Below, piece after piece: positions 22,389 through 35,423 of a stretch of 64,000 bases of DNA. Source of the stretch: Augochlora pura (taxonomy: Eukaryota; Arthropoda; Insecta; Hymenoptera; Halictidae). Positions within the stretch are counted from its first letter, which is position 1; each line of letters opens with the position of its first letter. The notes under the pieces are model-generated. The model did no database searches. It had not been told where the DNA came from and saw nothing but the letters and a program-made list of their open reading frames with translations. The DNA is taken from the NCBI RefSeq assembly GCF_028453695.1, contig NC_135777.1, forward strand, positions 12,575,714-12,639,713. The letters run 5' to 3'. The translations under genes and the position numbers were made by a program.

Positions 22389-23593
22389 TTATACCACAGC
22401 TGTAACTCCAGATCCTTGTACTTTAAATGGAATAGCTATTTCTGGCAAACTTGACGATTTGACACAGGCATACCTCAAAGAGTCTATTCTATACAAATAT
22501 ATAGAACTAGTTATCATACTCAGCCATGTTAGTCCTAAGGCTGGTCGTTCCTTTGATTTATCATTTAATATATGATCACTAATTGCTGCTGTTACCTATA
22601 AATTAATTTCTTATATGACTTCTGAATACTTTGCTATTATACAATATAATTGTACAGACACTAATTTACCTGATTGATACAAACTATACAAATATCATCT
22701 TTATACAACTTGTGCAATTGTTGACCAATTGTTCTTAATCGTTTTGCTCTACTATTAGACTTATCTTTCCAATCTTCTACCCTAAATGGTGCAGCAATGG
22801 AATCTACAACTATTAATCCTATCTTTTGTGCAGACATTAATATAGGTACTCTCTGTAGTAAACATATTTCTAGTTCTTCCTGTAAATATGAAAAGTATAG
22901 TACATTATAAAATACACCTACAATTATTTGAGGAATTACGAAATGTTTACAGTTGTTGAGACATGTTCCACAAAGATTAAGTCACCGTTTATTCCATGTT
23001 GTTTAACTACTTCCATTTGATCTATTAATTGCTGCAACCGTCTTGATGGAAAAATTGATTCTGTACAAATGTACACAGCACCTGTGTCAACAATTAAATT
23101 CAAAATTGTGTACCTCTGAAACTAATATAACTATATATTTTCAAAATGTATAAATCAATGAGTACCGGCTGCAAAACCTTTTTCTGTCACCGGTAATTGC
23201 ACTGTAAGACTTAGTTGCAGAGCCAGTTGAGTTTTTCCTGTATTAGCTGCACCATAAATTTGTGTAATCCCGCGTGCAGCGATACCACCGTGAAGCAATG
23301 AATCAAATTTTGAACAGCCGGTTGTCAGAAATTTTTCCCGTTCTTTTAGCACTTTGGCACTTTCTGATATTATAAAACAATGAAAATGCAATAATTATAA
23401 TGTAAAAGTTCGTTAGATGTACATACATAATAAAGAAGATAAAAAGTAGCGGAGTCTCTTGTATGTATAACAAATAAAATATTTGTTATGTATCACAGAA
23501 CATATTCACGAAATCTGTAAAATTACCAAAATAATCGTCTTTTAATTCCATTCCTTGAAATGCAGTTGCTGAGAAAACACTTGAAAAATCCAT
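22389..23593 (-). CDS. XRCC3: DNA repair protein XRCC3-like RAD51 paralog, complete
   Basis: Five exons, 23593-23527, 23363-23166, 23081-22951, 22879-22670 and 22595-22389, giving 270 aa, shorter than the human 346. RAD51 paralogs help load and remodel RAD51 filaments in homologous recombination. The RecA-like core is intact. It starts with LTTGCSKFDSLLHGGI, then Walker A GAANTGKTQ, then GAVYICTESIFPSRRLQQLI (typical of XRCC3), and Walker B IGLIVVDSIAAPFR. It ends with a short strand region. The N-terminal helix-hairpin region is reduced to MDFSSVFSATAFQGMELKDD. An ATGGCGGC motif sits 100 bp upstream at 23693-23700. Another RAD51 paralog is possible but less likely. Confidence 0.9.
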
Positions 23594-23877
23594 GATAATA
23601 TAAATATACTTGCTTACAAAAAAATGTTGTATTTTAAAGTAAACTTACATGTATGTATGTACAGAGTTCACATTTCGTTCGTGATTTAATAGATGGCGGC
23701 CCATTTAAACTTAATTGTGACTGAATGGTAGAATGAACATGTAATTTTGGAAAATGTGTATTTGGTTATGTAAGGAAAAGATATTTTATTAAATACAGAA
23801 AAACAAATTAAATATACTCTTTACAATCAATTTTATTGTATATTTAAAAATATACTCTCTCCTAATAATATGTACTA

Positions 23878-25886
23878 CTATTTTTTCTTTAGAACCTTCT
23901 CTTTCCGTTTTTTTATATGTTTTTTTATTTTACTTTTTCTTTTTTCTGCTTGCTGTTCCTTTATTGCCTTTTTACGTGCCTGAAATGAAAATCCCTTAAG
24001 AACTTGTTTTACGAAATCTCAATGTGTACCTAACAAGAACTGTAAACAGAATATTACTTTTTTGCTTTCTGGGCTCTCGTGTCGCGGCCGAGCTGAAATC
24101 ACAAATTTTGTTTTGCTTTCTTCTATGTTTTCTTCTTGAGAGTCTTCATCGTCCTCTTCGGAATTATCGACCTCCTCTGAAAGATCAGACTTTTCTTCAT
24201 CGCTGTTGGTTTCTTTGCTGAGAATTTCCGGTGTATCAAGAGGCTTAGACAAGTCTGCTTTCAAGCCAACAAGGGTTTTATATATCAAATCTTCTTTACC
24301 AGATTTAGCAAGCTTTATATCACGTTCAATATCAATGACCTAAACACACTTAGATTAAAATTATATACCTGTGAAAATTAATATGTAGATACAAGTCTGC
24401 ATATACCATTCAGTATGGACATGTGCATTATATTGTTCTCTAATATTACCTGAGCTAAATTTTGCGGAATATATGCTTGTTTAAATACTTGTTCTTCAAT
24501 CTGTTGTGTAGGATCAATGTCTTTATCATTACTCTGTGTCATCTGCTCTGATATTTTATCTAAATAGCTATCCATATTCTCCTCTGTTACTGTTGGATCT
24601 GTTATGAAGTCAAATAATGCTCTGACATTCATCACACCTACATCATTCTTCTTAAAAAATTCTAAAAGTACAATTTTAATTGTTTAATCCTATAGAATTA
24701 TTTATACCTTCCAGTCTTTAAAAAATCTTTATGTTAATGTACCAGTTATGTTAGTACAGTCCTTTCTAAGAAACTCAAATGCCATAGGGTGATCATGTTC
24801 AACTGCCTGAGACACATCTATTATTACTATAGATCCATCATGATACAGCATGTTATATTCACTCAAGTCAGCGTGAACAAGTTTGCATTTATTATATAAT
24901 TTCCACATTATCTCAATGCATTCTCTGTACATTTTTCTTGGTTTAGAGGATGTAAGGACTACATCTTTCAATTTTGGCGATGGCCAGCCATTTGTACCTA
25001 TGAAATCCATGAGCAATACATGACTACGCAATAATAATGGTTTTGGAGCATTAACACCTCCCTGATGCAGACGCGTTAAGTTTCGAAATTCTTTCTCAGC
25101 CCACGTTCGTACCATTTTACGCGGATTGTGCCTGCAATATCCGTGACGAAACCGAAATTCGCCAGTAACGTATTTGTCCCTATCCTTAAATTGTAAAATT
25201 GATGTTTTATATATTTTTATTGCAAATTCTATCCCTGTTTTCGAAGTTGCATGATAAACATTAGCTTCTTTTCCTGTTGAAATACATCCATTAATTTCTG
25301 CAATTATGCCCTGATTTAAAAGCTTAAATAATATCATCCTTGTTCTAGGGTCCAAGACTTGTTCAACAGTTGCACGATCGTGTTTGTCCTTATTTCGAAG
25401 TCTATCTTTTTCTGCACGTTTACCACTCTCAATTAAAAGATTGGCAGCATGTCCAGGTAGTGACGGCCCTTCATATTTCTCAATACTAATTTTATTTGCA
25501 TAGCGACGGAACAATTTATCTGATGGCTGATAGTTTGTAATCTTATGAGAAACATTTTGGGTATTCAAATTTTTAGTTTGACTGTCCTTTGTAAAATCTT
25601 TCCTGTTATCATCTATATCCCACACAAGTGTATCATCATCCAAATCATCATCATTATCGTCTTCTTCTAGTTGTTTCTCCACATTATTTGATATATGTAA
25701 TTTATCTATATTTTTAGATAGTTCATTACAAAATAGTGGCCGCCCTTTACATTCTTGTAGTCTATAGTAAGAGAATATAAATAATAAGAATATGTATTAT
25801 TAGTAGAATATAAGCAAATAATATACATACGGTATTTCGTCTTCCTCAGCATCACTGAACTGGCCCTCTTCATATTTGGACGACAT
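23878..25886 (-). CDS. RIOK1: Serine/threonine-protein kinase RIO1 (RIOK1), complete
   Basis: Five exons, 25886-25831, 25761-24743, 24661-24450, 24339-24058 and 23979-23878, giving 556 aa (human 568). RIO1 is an atypical kinase/ATPase needed for the last cytoplasmic steps of 40S ribosomal subunit maturation. Key features are MSSKYEEGQFSDAEEDEIP at the start, the nucleotide loop STGKEANVYHA, the lysine in EFAIKIYKTSIL, the long RIO insert RDKYVTGEFRFRHGYCRHNP, the catalytic loop LVHADLSEYNMLYH and the metal site IIDVSQAVEHDHP. The tail is acidic, then strongly basic (ARKKAIKEQQAEKRKSKIKK), as in other RIO1 proteins. It lies 284 bp from the XRCC3 start and is head to head with dystrobrevin. Confidence 0.97.
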
Positions 25887-26849
25887 GACAATAATCGTTT
25901 TATATATACCTCTTAATTGTATTAACAAATGTTTCACAAGGTAACTACTGTTAAAACAGCTTAAATAAAAATTAGGTTATATTTTAGCCACCTTAAGGCG
26001 CTTTCCAATAAGAAGAAAATGTACAGTACCCTTTCCAACAGAGCAAACTTTAATTAGTTACATTATTATATAATTTCACAATAAATATTTTTTTATATGA
26101 TACTCGCATTAAAAATGATGAATTAGTTATACAATACGTTAATTTAGATTTAGTTTCCTTTCTTGAATGTTAGAATGTTAATCAATGCATGAAGAAATTC
26201 GATTGTCTATCTTTGATCTTCTGCATCTGTGATTATAGTATGACAACATTATTTTGTTTACATGAATCGATATTTAAATTGTAAAATTACGTTGCGATGA
26301 CAGGAAGTAAGATATTTATTATAATTTCTTATTTTGGAACTATTATACTTATAAAAAATTGTAATTACATGAATCTATTTAATGTGATCTAGCGAAATAT
26401 TAAATCATTTTATTCACAGTTACGCTATATTAATTACAAAATGAAGAATGAATGTATTATGACTCGAGAAGACTTACGAATGAAAAATGTGTTTTACTTT
26501 GTTTTATTAGTATAAAATGTATGAATGAAAATGTAATTAAACATGTTGTTTAAAGAAATCGTAACAATACCATAAATCGTGTAATAGTAATATAACATCT
26601 TTTTCAGAGTTTGTGGGCATTTATCTTTTTACAAGAATGTTTAACAGTATGATTATTCTGCTTTGTTACTGTGTTTTTACATCAAAAAGTTATCAGAATT
26701 ATATATACATGTAAACATAGATTATTCTAATAGCGTAAGAAATTTATGTTACATACATAATCAAATAAAATTACTTTAGCTTTTCAATAATTGTATTAAT
26801 CAAATTTTCGTTTCTTTTAAGGTGAGAGAATAGAAAAAAATATTTGAAA
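25887..26849. promoter_or_regulatory. Shared upstream region of RIOK1 and dystrobrevin
   Basis: 963 bp between the two divergent start codons. A possible 5' UTR intron of dystrobrevin runs from a GTAAGA donor near 26307 to a TTTTAAG acceptor at about 26820. The short upstream ATG near 26298 would not join in frame. The rest is AT-rich without visible coding content. Promoter role is inferred from gene layout. Confidence 0.4.
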
Positions 26850-29397
26850 ATGCAGAATATTATCAGAACCATTGAAGAATGCAATGCCATTCGTTATGCA
26901 TCTTATAGAACTGCAGCAAAAATGCAAATCTTACACAAAGAACTTAGTAGTTAGTTTAATCTTATATTAAAATTGGTGAAAATAATATTATTTGATAATA
27001 ACTCAATTTTATTTTTTCAGTGCAATATATTCAATTAGAATTAATTGCTGGCATTTTTGAGCGACATAGACTATCAATAACAGAAAATTGTGTGAACTTA
27101 GATGCAAGCGAAATTGAAGATGTTCTTTCTGATATTTATTTTGCAGCTTGTAAAGAGAATAATACTAATTTTGATGTTGATAACACAACAAAACTTGCAG
27201 TGGATTATATCTTAAATACATTTGATAAGTATGTTATCTGAATTATTGTACATTTTATACTAAATGTAATATAATTATTACAAATTTTTTCAATTTTGTA
27301 GACAATATACTAGAAGTGTTTCAGTATTTTCTGTGAAAGTTGCTTTAATACTAATGAGTTCTGGAAGATTACAAGAAAAGTATGGTTACTTCTATCAACA
27401 GTTAGCTGATCATAATGCATGCTTGTCTAAAGCCAGTTTGCACACATTATTAACGAATATTTGTAAAATAACTGAAATGCTTGGAGAATGTGCTGTTTAT
27501 GGGTATCAAAGTATCCAATCACATATTGATAATTGTTTTTCAAAGGTATAAAAAAAATCAACTTTTGAATATATTAAATTTATAGTAAATTAATAAAATT
27601 TCATGATAGTCTCAAGGATGTCTTGGAGTCACAGAATCAGAGTTTGCAGCATGGATTATGCAAGAACCTCCATTACTTGTTTGGATAACAACATTCAATC
27701 GTATTAAGTCTGCAGAGCACAGTATGTGTTATACTATAATATCAATAAGTAATTTTACATTAGGTATGAAACTCACAACAATTTCTTTTATTTCAGTCAC
27801 GCACAATATAAGATGCTCCTCTTGCAAAATAACACCTATTCAAGGACCTCGTTATACATGTATGAAATGTACAGCATATCATCAATGTCAACAATGTTTT
27901 CTGTATGGTAAAATATCAGGAAAACATAAACTGAAGCATCCAGTTCGTGAATTTTGCACCAAGGTATGATCACATTTTTCATTTTTATTATACAAAATAA
28001 TAAATATAAATACTTTTCAGACATCAAATCGTGAAATAACAAAGTTAATTATTGAACTAATAAGGAATAAATTAAGATTGTGTTCTACTAGGTCAATTGA
28101 AATGAATACAGAGGATCAAACACCACAAATAACTAAGTAATCATGAGAGAGATAAATCAACATACACTTTTTTATTTGAAGTATCCTGATTAAAAATACT
28201 TTTCCAATATTTTTTACAGCAGTGAGATAGGACACACAGATAATGAATCAATAAGAAGTACAATGAGAAGACGAGTTCTAAATGATCCACAAAAAGAACT
28301 GCAGAGTATAATAACTCATTTAGAAGAAGAAAATAAACAATTACAAATTGAATTGCTTGATATACGAGGTACTAAAGCAGAAAGACTTCAACGACATAGA
28401 GCTACCATTGAGTCGCAGTTACAACGTTTAAAAATATTAAAAGTAAAATAAATTTAATTCTTTAGTTTTTTTAAATTACTGCAATCTAAATCAAATCTTA
28501 TTTTAACTGTTTTTTAGAAATATTTGTTTGCTGATAGAACTCGCATGCCACATCTAATTAACTATATGCAAAGTACACCAATGATTCCTCCCATATCATC
28601 AAGATTAGCTGCTTTACCCATCAATTTTGAGTTGAGTCCAATAATTCGACAAGAAAATATCGAGCAGAGGTCAAATTTAAATGATACAAACATATTGCAG
28701 TCAAATAATTTTAATCCAACACTATCTAGAGAATGTATTATCGAAGAAAGCAATGATGTCGAAGAAGCTTCTACAAGCACAAATTTTGGTAATGCGCTAG
28801 AATCAACTCATATAGAACTGAGTACATGGATTGGAGGTACATTGTTAATATTATATGTAGTATGTATTTTTATGATCATTCTAAAATAATATACTTAATT
28901 TATAGGTAATAAAAGATCGGAAATAAATCCTACAGATAGTGGTTTCTCGCAATGGTTGGGATCTAATGATTCTGGATCGAAAAAAGAAAAATATTCAATA
29001 AAAACAGTGACACCAAGTACTGAAAACGAATCGCCGATGATTATCTCAGACTCTCTTATGGGCATTTACAGAGATAATACACCATCTTCCCTTCAACGAC
29101 CTGATAAGCATTCACAACACAGTAGTTTGCAAAATATTCAAGGAGATTTAAATGATATACTAGATAGGTTGCAAAATATGGTTGCAGATGACTGTTTACT
29201 GGATGGTAAGTTACAATGTGACAGCACAAATTTGTTTGTTATAGATAAGTGTTTTTACACAAATCATTGTTACAGATTCTTATGTAGCTAACGATAACTG
29301 TAAATTAAAACGTGCTACAACAGAAATGGAAGATTTATTAACAGGTCTTATTCAGGGTATGGAATCCCGTAAAAGTAAACTCACTACTATCGTGTGA
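26850..29397 (+). CDS. Dyb: Dystrobrevin, complete, divergent
   Basis: Ten exons, 26850-26949, 27021-27228, 27302-27545, 27610-27721, 27797-27963, 28021-28136, 28220-28442, 28518-28836, 28906-29205 and 29276-29397, giving 636 aa, the usual dystrobrevin size. It is a cytoplasmic partner of dystrophin and syntrophin at the membrane. The EF-hand-like region reads from IRYASYRTAAKMQILHKELS through SVSVFSVKVALILMSSG to LLVWITTFNRI (about 1-220). The ZZ zinc finger is IRCSSCKITPIQGPRYTCMKC..YHQCQQCFLYG..SGKHKLKHPVREF (about 225-280). A coiled coil (KELQSIITHLEEENKQLQIE) lies at about 335-390. The rest is Ser/Asn-rich and low in conservation. A second short helix DLNDILDRLQNMVADD lies near the end. 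It lacks spectrin repeats, so full-length dystrophin is excluded. Confidence 0.92.
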
Positions 29398-30045
29398 CGA
29401 ACTTTTAAATTAGAAATAATGCCTCATAATTTCAAAATTAATGTTTACAAAAGAAATGTCTCCGTCCAAGAAAGTATAAATATCATGAAGTCATGCATTT
29501 TAAATAATACTCGTTTATAAGTAACTGACATGAAATGTTGGTAAAGTACATCTATCTATTAAATAGAAATATGTATTGTGCAACGGCGGCAAAGATTGGA
29601 ACAATTTTCTTTGTATTCAAAAAGAATGAGAATTACATTATATACAAGTCTACAATTAATTAATAAATTTTAGTCTTAGCTTATTAGTCGACTTTTGTGC
29701 GTGAATTTCAATTTTTCATAAAAATTTTTAGGTATAATAATAATAAATTATTTTTACACAATTTCAAATGCAAATAAAGTTACACTTAGTATATATAAGT
29801 TAAACATATACAATACAGTACACATATTAAAATAGCAAATTAATATTTGTTTTCATTTAGTGCATATATCTCCGAAGTCGATGTAAATAAAAAAAAAATC
29901 TTATTTGTTTCCTAAATTAAACACGAAATTTTTTGTAAAATATATATAAATACGTTTCATCGTATCGATGAATAGACTAGATGATTAAAAATAATGATTT
30001 ATTAATAGAATACACTCACTTGCAGCACATATCGTATGTATGGTA
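29398..30045. other. 3' flanks of dystrobrevin and GDE1
   Basis: 648 bp of very AT-rich sequence between two convergent stops. It probably holds both 3' UTRs, with AATAAA-like signals on both strands (for example near 29884 on the plus strand). No gene seen. Confidence 0.45.
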
Positions 30046-31785
30046 TTACATGTCTGTTTCATGTAATAATGTGTCTGTTATGTAAGTAACTTTAAGTAAG
30101 CGTGAGACATGTGATTTCTCTGATGGCAAATTCACTGTCCATGCCATTACACGAATACCACGATTATACCACTCTTTTATAATGAACCTAAAATAAATAA
30201 TGTAGAAAAAACATTTTGTTTGTTATGATACTAATCATAATGAAATATCATAGTATTAATTATTATGTATTATAGAAATAACATAGGAACATGTGTACAT
30301 ACTGATTTATCGTGTCTTTATGTAACAAAACAAGTGAAACACCTACGACATAGTACACAAAATGGTAAAATGCCCATGTATAAACATAATCGACAACACA
30401 AGCCACCAAATGTTTAATTGGATTCCTAAAACGCATTGGTCCAGGTTTTTCGAATGCAGAATATGTTAGTCTTGAAAAATAATTTGGTCTCCATGCTAAA
30501 CTTGCAACAATTTTCGGTTCTTTTCTTCTAATCTACAATAATAGAATCGTTATTTGATTTATCTATCAATTATTAATCATCAATAGTAATTGTTAAATCT
30601 TTTTATATTCTGTTACCATGTATACAACAATGGGATTAAAACTGGACACAATTCCTCTCTCATATAATTTTGGATATTTTTTGTATGCATCTAAAATTAC
30701 TTGTACAATTTCCATTCTAGCTTCTTTAATATCTAGTATGATCCTTTGATCATTGTTTAAACATAGTTCCAAGGCTTCATCAAGTAATGGAATATTTTCA
30801 CCATTAATAAATTTGTCCCTACAAGTAACAATTGTATCTAAATTTCTGTTTTTTACTACATACGTTTTGAAATAGAGTTTTTAGGTAATTACTTGAGTGG
30901 ATGATTTTGACTGATATCTAACTCTTTTAATTGATCCCATGTCATATCTTTTATACGTCCATTTTTTCCTGTAGTTCTATCAATTGTTGGATCGTGAAAT
31001 ACTATAGGTACATTATCCTTTGTAAGGAATACATCTAGTTCAACTGCTTTGCAGCCCTTCTCTTTGCTCTGTAAAATAGATCTTGATTATTATTCTACTT
31101 ATAATGATATTTATAAAAAATAAACCATAGAAAAGTAATATTTCTGTTAGTAACTACTTTATTAGTATTTGTATTAACATTTGAGACAATTAAGCAATTT
31201 TTGTTGCTACAAATATACCTAGTATTCCAAACTAAATATAGTTGAACCTCTATACTTAATCAACATAATTGTGCTAATTAAGATATTTTATAATTATAAT
31301 TCACAGGGTAATTCAATTGTAATTTTTCAAAATAATGTTATAAAGTTACAAAGGCTCAATTATAAAAAAAAATATTGATATGTTAATTCTTTTCTTAGAG
31401 TAATTTCTAAATATGAAAAGAAAAACATTGACTTAATGTAAGATTTTACTTTACGAAAGGCTGTTAGGCTGTTCTCAGGATAATCATATGCTCCACCACG
31501 ATGAGCCACCACTCGCATGCAAAACTGCTCTCCATTACCATGATCCTTGGATATATTATTACCATTTTTTGGTAAAAGAGGATTCACTCCAAGCACCTCG
31601 TTTTTTATCTGTAAATTTGGCGGTGGAATTCTGGCTACTTTTAATCCAATCATAATGACTACAGTACCCCAAATAATCCATGGTACACAAAAATAATTAA
31701 AACCACTGATTAAAATGCTCCACATAGCTTGTAAAATCATCCACAATAAAGCACTGCTTAAAGTTAGTTCAAGAAATCCATGCAT
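30046..31785 (-). CDS. GDE1: Glycerophosphodiester phosphodiesterase 1 (GDE1), complete
   Basis: Five exons, 31785-31450, 31068-30893, 30818-30617, 30532-30303 and 30187-30046, giving 361 aa. GDE1 is a membrane enzyme that hydrolyses glycerophosphodiesters such as glycerophosphoinositol and glycerophospho-N-acylethanolamines. Two N-terminal hydrophobic helices (LELTLSSALLWMILQAMW and FCVPWIIWGTVVIMIGL) precede the GDPD barrel. Catalytic motifs are VVAHRGGAYDYPENSLTAFR, AVELDVFLTKDNVPIVFHD and DRTTG. The last barrel strand IRVMAWTVNLPSE fits the family. A further hydrophobic stretch (VVDYVYTWAFYHFVYYVVGVS) lies near residue 280. GDE1 is favoured over GDPD4/7 by the two-helix N-terminus and order of motifs. 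Confidence 0.93.
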
Positions 31786-32619
31786 TTTTTAAGGAAACCT
31801 TTAGGCTTGTTAACTTTTTTTCTTTCAAAAAGAAGATAAGAGTGTTATTAACTCTGTGCGAAGAAAGACACTGAACATAATACTGTTTCGCAACTCATTA
31901 TATTACTTAGGTGTATTTTACTGCACATTTTTGTTGATACTGTTTAACATTAGCAATCTATAGTCAACAATAGTTTTTGCACCCTTTTATCAACAGTCAA
32001 CACAATGATAACTGGACGCTTATGGGTACCTGAAACATTTAATTGATTTTCAATTATATACAATACACACAAATTTTATACAACAATACTATTATATACC
32101 GTACTACATTGTATTCTACTCTACCCTACGATACGAATACGATAAACACGCGTAACAATTTATCAATTGAACCGGCTCAAAGTTTAGTCAATATCTTACG
32201 TTTTTATTACTGTATAATACAACTAGAAACATCAGATCACGTTGGATGCAGTGTGAAACGATATTTTAAAATAAATATGTAATACTAAATACGTGGGGTG
32301 ATTTATAATGAAAACTATGTAAATACGCGTTGTATGACACCACACTCTCGCATTAGTATGACAGACTGAACTTCAATAGACCAATACATACATACATACA
32401 TATAGCATGACCCAACCAGCAGAAGCAGAAGTTTAGCTTCCTCTCCCTCATTCCTTCTACCACTACAATCTAAATTATATTATAGAGTAGGGTGTGGGTG
32501 CATCTCAGAGATCCATTATAAAATGTGTGCATGTAGAAAGGAGAAGAAATGTCGACGATTGAATGGATTAAAAGTAAATGATAGTTTGTAATGATTAATA
32601 CAGTGTGCCAAAGCCAACT
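31786..32619. promoter_or_regulatory. Shared upstream region of GDE1 and METTL4
   Basis: 834 bp between divergent starts. AT-rich, with an acatacatacat run near 32388-32402 and repeated Y-rich tracts. No coding content. A bidirectional promoter is inferred from layout only. Confidence 0.4.
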
Positions 32620-34304
32620 ATGAGCGTAATTTTTAGTACAGACGAGGGATGGATAATATCCCATTTGAGATATCTTAACGATATTTATAAAAATGTGAAG
32701 GATTGCAACACGCAGTACAAGTTAATTTTCAATGAAACTTTGTTTGAAATCAATTCTCAATATTTACGTCAGAATCAAATAACTAAACTTGATCGACGCG
32801 AAGAAAATTTGTTGCAAAATAAGAATAGGAAACGAAAAAGATCGAAACTTTTGCCAGCGGAAGATCTGAAAGAGGTATGTGAATACATCTATCGAATTTT
32901 TCATGAATTTTTGGTTGGAGAATCTAACTATAATTTTTATCATTGTGCATTTTGTAGATTGATTATGTTAAACAAGCATTTAACCAAATAATTTTGTCCG
33001 CAAAAACAGAGGGCTTATTTGTGTCTAATGTTATTCCTAATAATAATGAGGCAGCACGCTTAGGATCACAGAAATTTTATCAGGACACATTTTCCATGGA
33101 GGAAGAATATTTTTATGGTTGCAATGATGCAGAAGTAGCTATTATATCTGGAACGAAAGAAAAGAAATATGCATTTCCAAGGAACTGTAAATTTTATTGT
33201 TATGATGTGAGAGATATTGACAAGAAATTGGAACTGAACAATCAGTATGATTTTATATTGTTGGATCCTCCTTGGTGGAACAAGTCTATAAGAAGGAAAA
33301 AAACCAAATATCTGGAAGCTAGGTGATCTTGTATGGTTCAGTATAAGCCAATAGAAAAAAAAAAACAAACTTTCTGAACAATTTAATGAGAATAAGGACT
33401 TTGATAATAGTATAAGTTTTCCTTGTTCTCAGTTTTTCAAACATATGGGTAAATAAGATTTTAGATGCAATTTTTCAACATAAAAGTATTGTTATACAGT
33501 ATTAAGACAATATTGATGCATTACAGAATGAAATATAAAGTATTACCAATAACTGTCCGCTACAAATATATTTTATTAATTATGCAAATTGAGTCTTATA
33601 TTCTTCTGTCAACAGTTATAAAATGATGTACAACGAGGAGTTAGCCAAGATACCAATTGGGAAGTTATTGTGCGCAAATGGACTTGTAGGAATATGGTGC
33701 ACCAATGCACCCACTCATTTGAACAGTATTTTTAATGATATATTTCCATCATGGGGTATAACTTTTAAAGCAAAATGGTATTGGATAAAAGTAAGTGAAG
33801 TTATTCAAAAATAAGATCCTTAAAAACAATGGTTTATCAAAATCCATTATTTTATTAAAATTACATTTCAGGTCACTCAAGCAGGAAATACAATATGCAA
33901 CTTCAACTCAGCACTTGGAAAGCAGCCTTATGAATTGCTATTGCTGGGATCTGTATTAAATAACAATAAAATAAACATTCCTGATGGAAAATTAATAATG
34001 AGTGTTCCAAGTGCGGTACATTCTCACAAACCACCACTTATTGGTAAGTATATGATACTAATTTCTACAGAATTGAAATTGATCTTATATAAATATACAA
34101 CTCAAAATTATAGAAGTTATGAAAGAGTATCTTCCACACGAGCCAAAGTGTTTAGAAATATTTGCAAGGTATTTGCTTCCCAACTGGACAAGTTGGGGGC
34201 TTGAAGTTTTAAAATTTCAGCACTTATCACTCTATACAGTTATAGAAGATTCACAAGAAGCTCAAAATAATAGCAAAACGGATGTGAATAAATTAATTGA
34301 ATAA
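32620..34304 (+). CDS. METTL4: METTL4, MT-A70 family N6-adenine methyltransferase, complete
   Basis: Five exons, 32620-32874, 32958-33322, 33616-33790, 33872-34043 and 34114-34304, giving 385 aa. The family transfers methyl from S-adenosylmethionine to N6 of adenine; METTL4 acts on 2'-O-methyladenosine in U2 snRNA and has been linked to DNA 6mA. The catalytic DPPW is in YDFILLDPPWWNKS. Then come SYKMMYNEELAKIPIGKLLCANGLVGIWCTN, the FKAKWYWIKV strand and KPYELLLLG-like KQPYELLLLGS, all as in METTL4. The C-terminal KCLEIFARYLLPNWTSWGLEVLKFQ closes the fold. The basic stretch KNRKRKRSK (about residue 70) may be a nuclear signal. The ATG at 32620 was preferred to an upstream non-ATG. The stop is 98 bp from the GALE stop. 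Confidence 0.95.
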
Positions 34305-34402
34305 AATTATATATAGTGAAACAATAAATATTTCGATGTTACTATTCTTTTTTTATTATTATCATAAATTAATCATATTGTAATAACAATTCAATTATAT
34401 CA

Positions 34403-35391
34403 TTATGATGTGCCATTTACATGCTCGCTAATACCATTTTTAACTGTTGTACGATAGCCATGTGGATTCTTTGTTTGCCACCTCCAAAAGTCTTCACCTG
34501 TTTGTTAGAAATGTTTTTAGAAAATTGTTAAATATACATAATAAATAAATTAGTTAACTTACACATCTTTTCTACATTATACTTGGTCCTCCATTCTAAT
34601 TCTTTCTTTGCTAAATCTGTGTTGGCATACATTGACACTATATCACCATCTCTCCTATCCTTCAAAACATACGGTACCGTTGTCCCTGTGACATCCTCGA
34701 AAGTTTTAATTAACTCGAGTACAGACACACCCTTGCCTGTACCTAAATTGTAGATTTTTAACCTTAGGTGTTGTTTGTGTAATGCGTTTAGAGCTGCAAC
34801 ATGACCAGCTGCCAAATCCATTACGTGAATATAATCGCGAATACCTATGAACAAATGCGAAGATGTATTATACATAATTAGAGTAAGAATTTAAGAGTCC
34901 ATACTTTACCTACCTGTGCCATCTTTAGTAGGATAATCACCGCCAAATATAACAAGTTCAGACTTATGTCTTAAGGCTACCTGAGCAATGTAAGGCATTA
35001 AGTTCGTAAATGGTTTTGTAGGATCCTCTCCAATCAAGCCACTGGGATGGGCACCTACTGGATTGAAGTATCTTAGAGATATGATGTTCCAATTCTGTTG
35101 AATAAAAGCGAATTAGTCATTTTGTTTAAAGAGATATTTTTTTATTAGTTTTAATCTCTTCTTTATGAGTTACATTTAATGGGTCTAAACACACCTTCTC
35201 GGCTCTAGATATATCTTTAAGCATCTCTTCAATGAAATACTTTGTTCTGCCATATACGTTCGTAATATTACCAGTAGGATGATCCTCTGTAATTGGAAGC
35301 TCATTTGGTTCTCCATATACGGTACAAGAACTGCTAAAAACTAATTGAAAGCATCCAGCAACTTTCATTACCTGAACAGAATAATCGTCCA

Positions 35392-35423
<32 letters not shown>

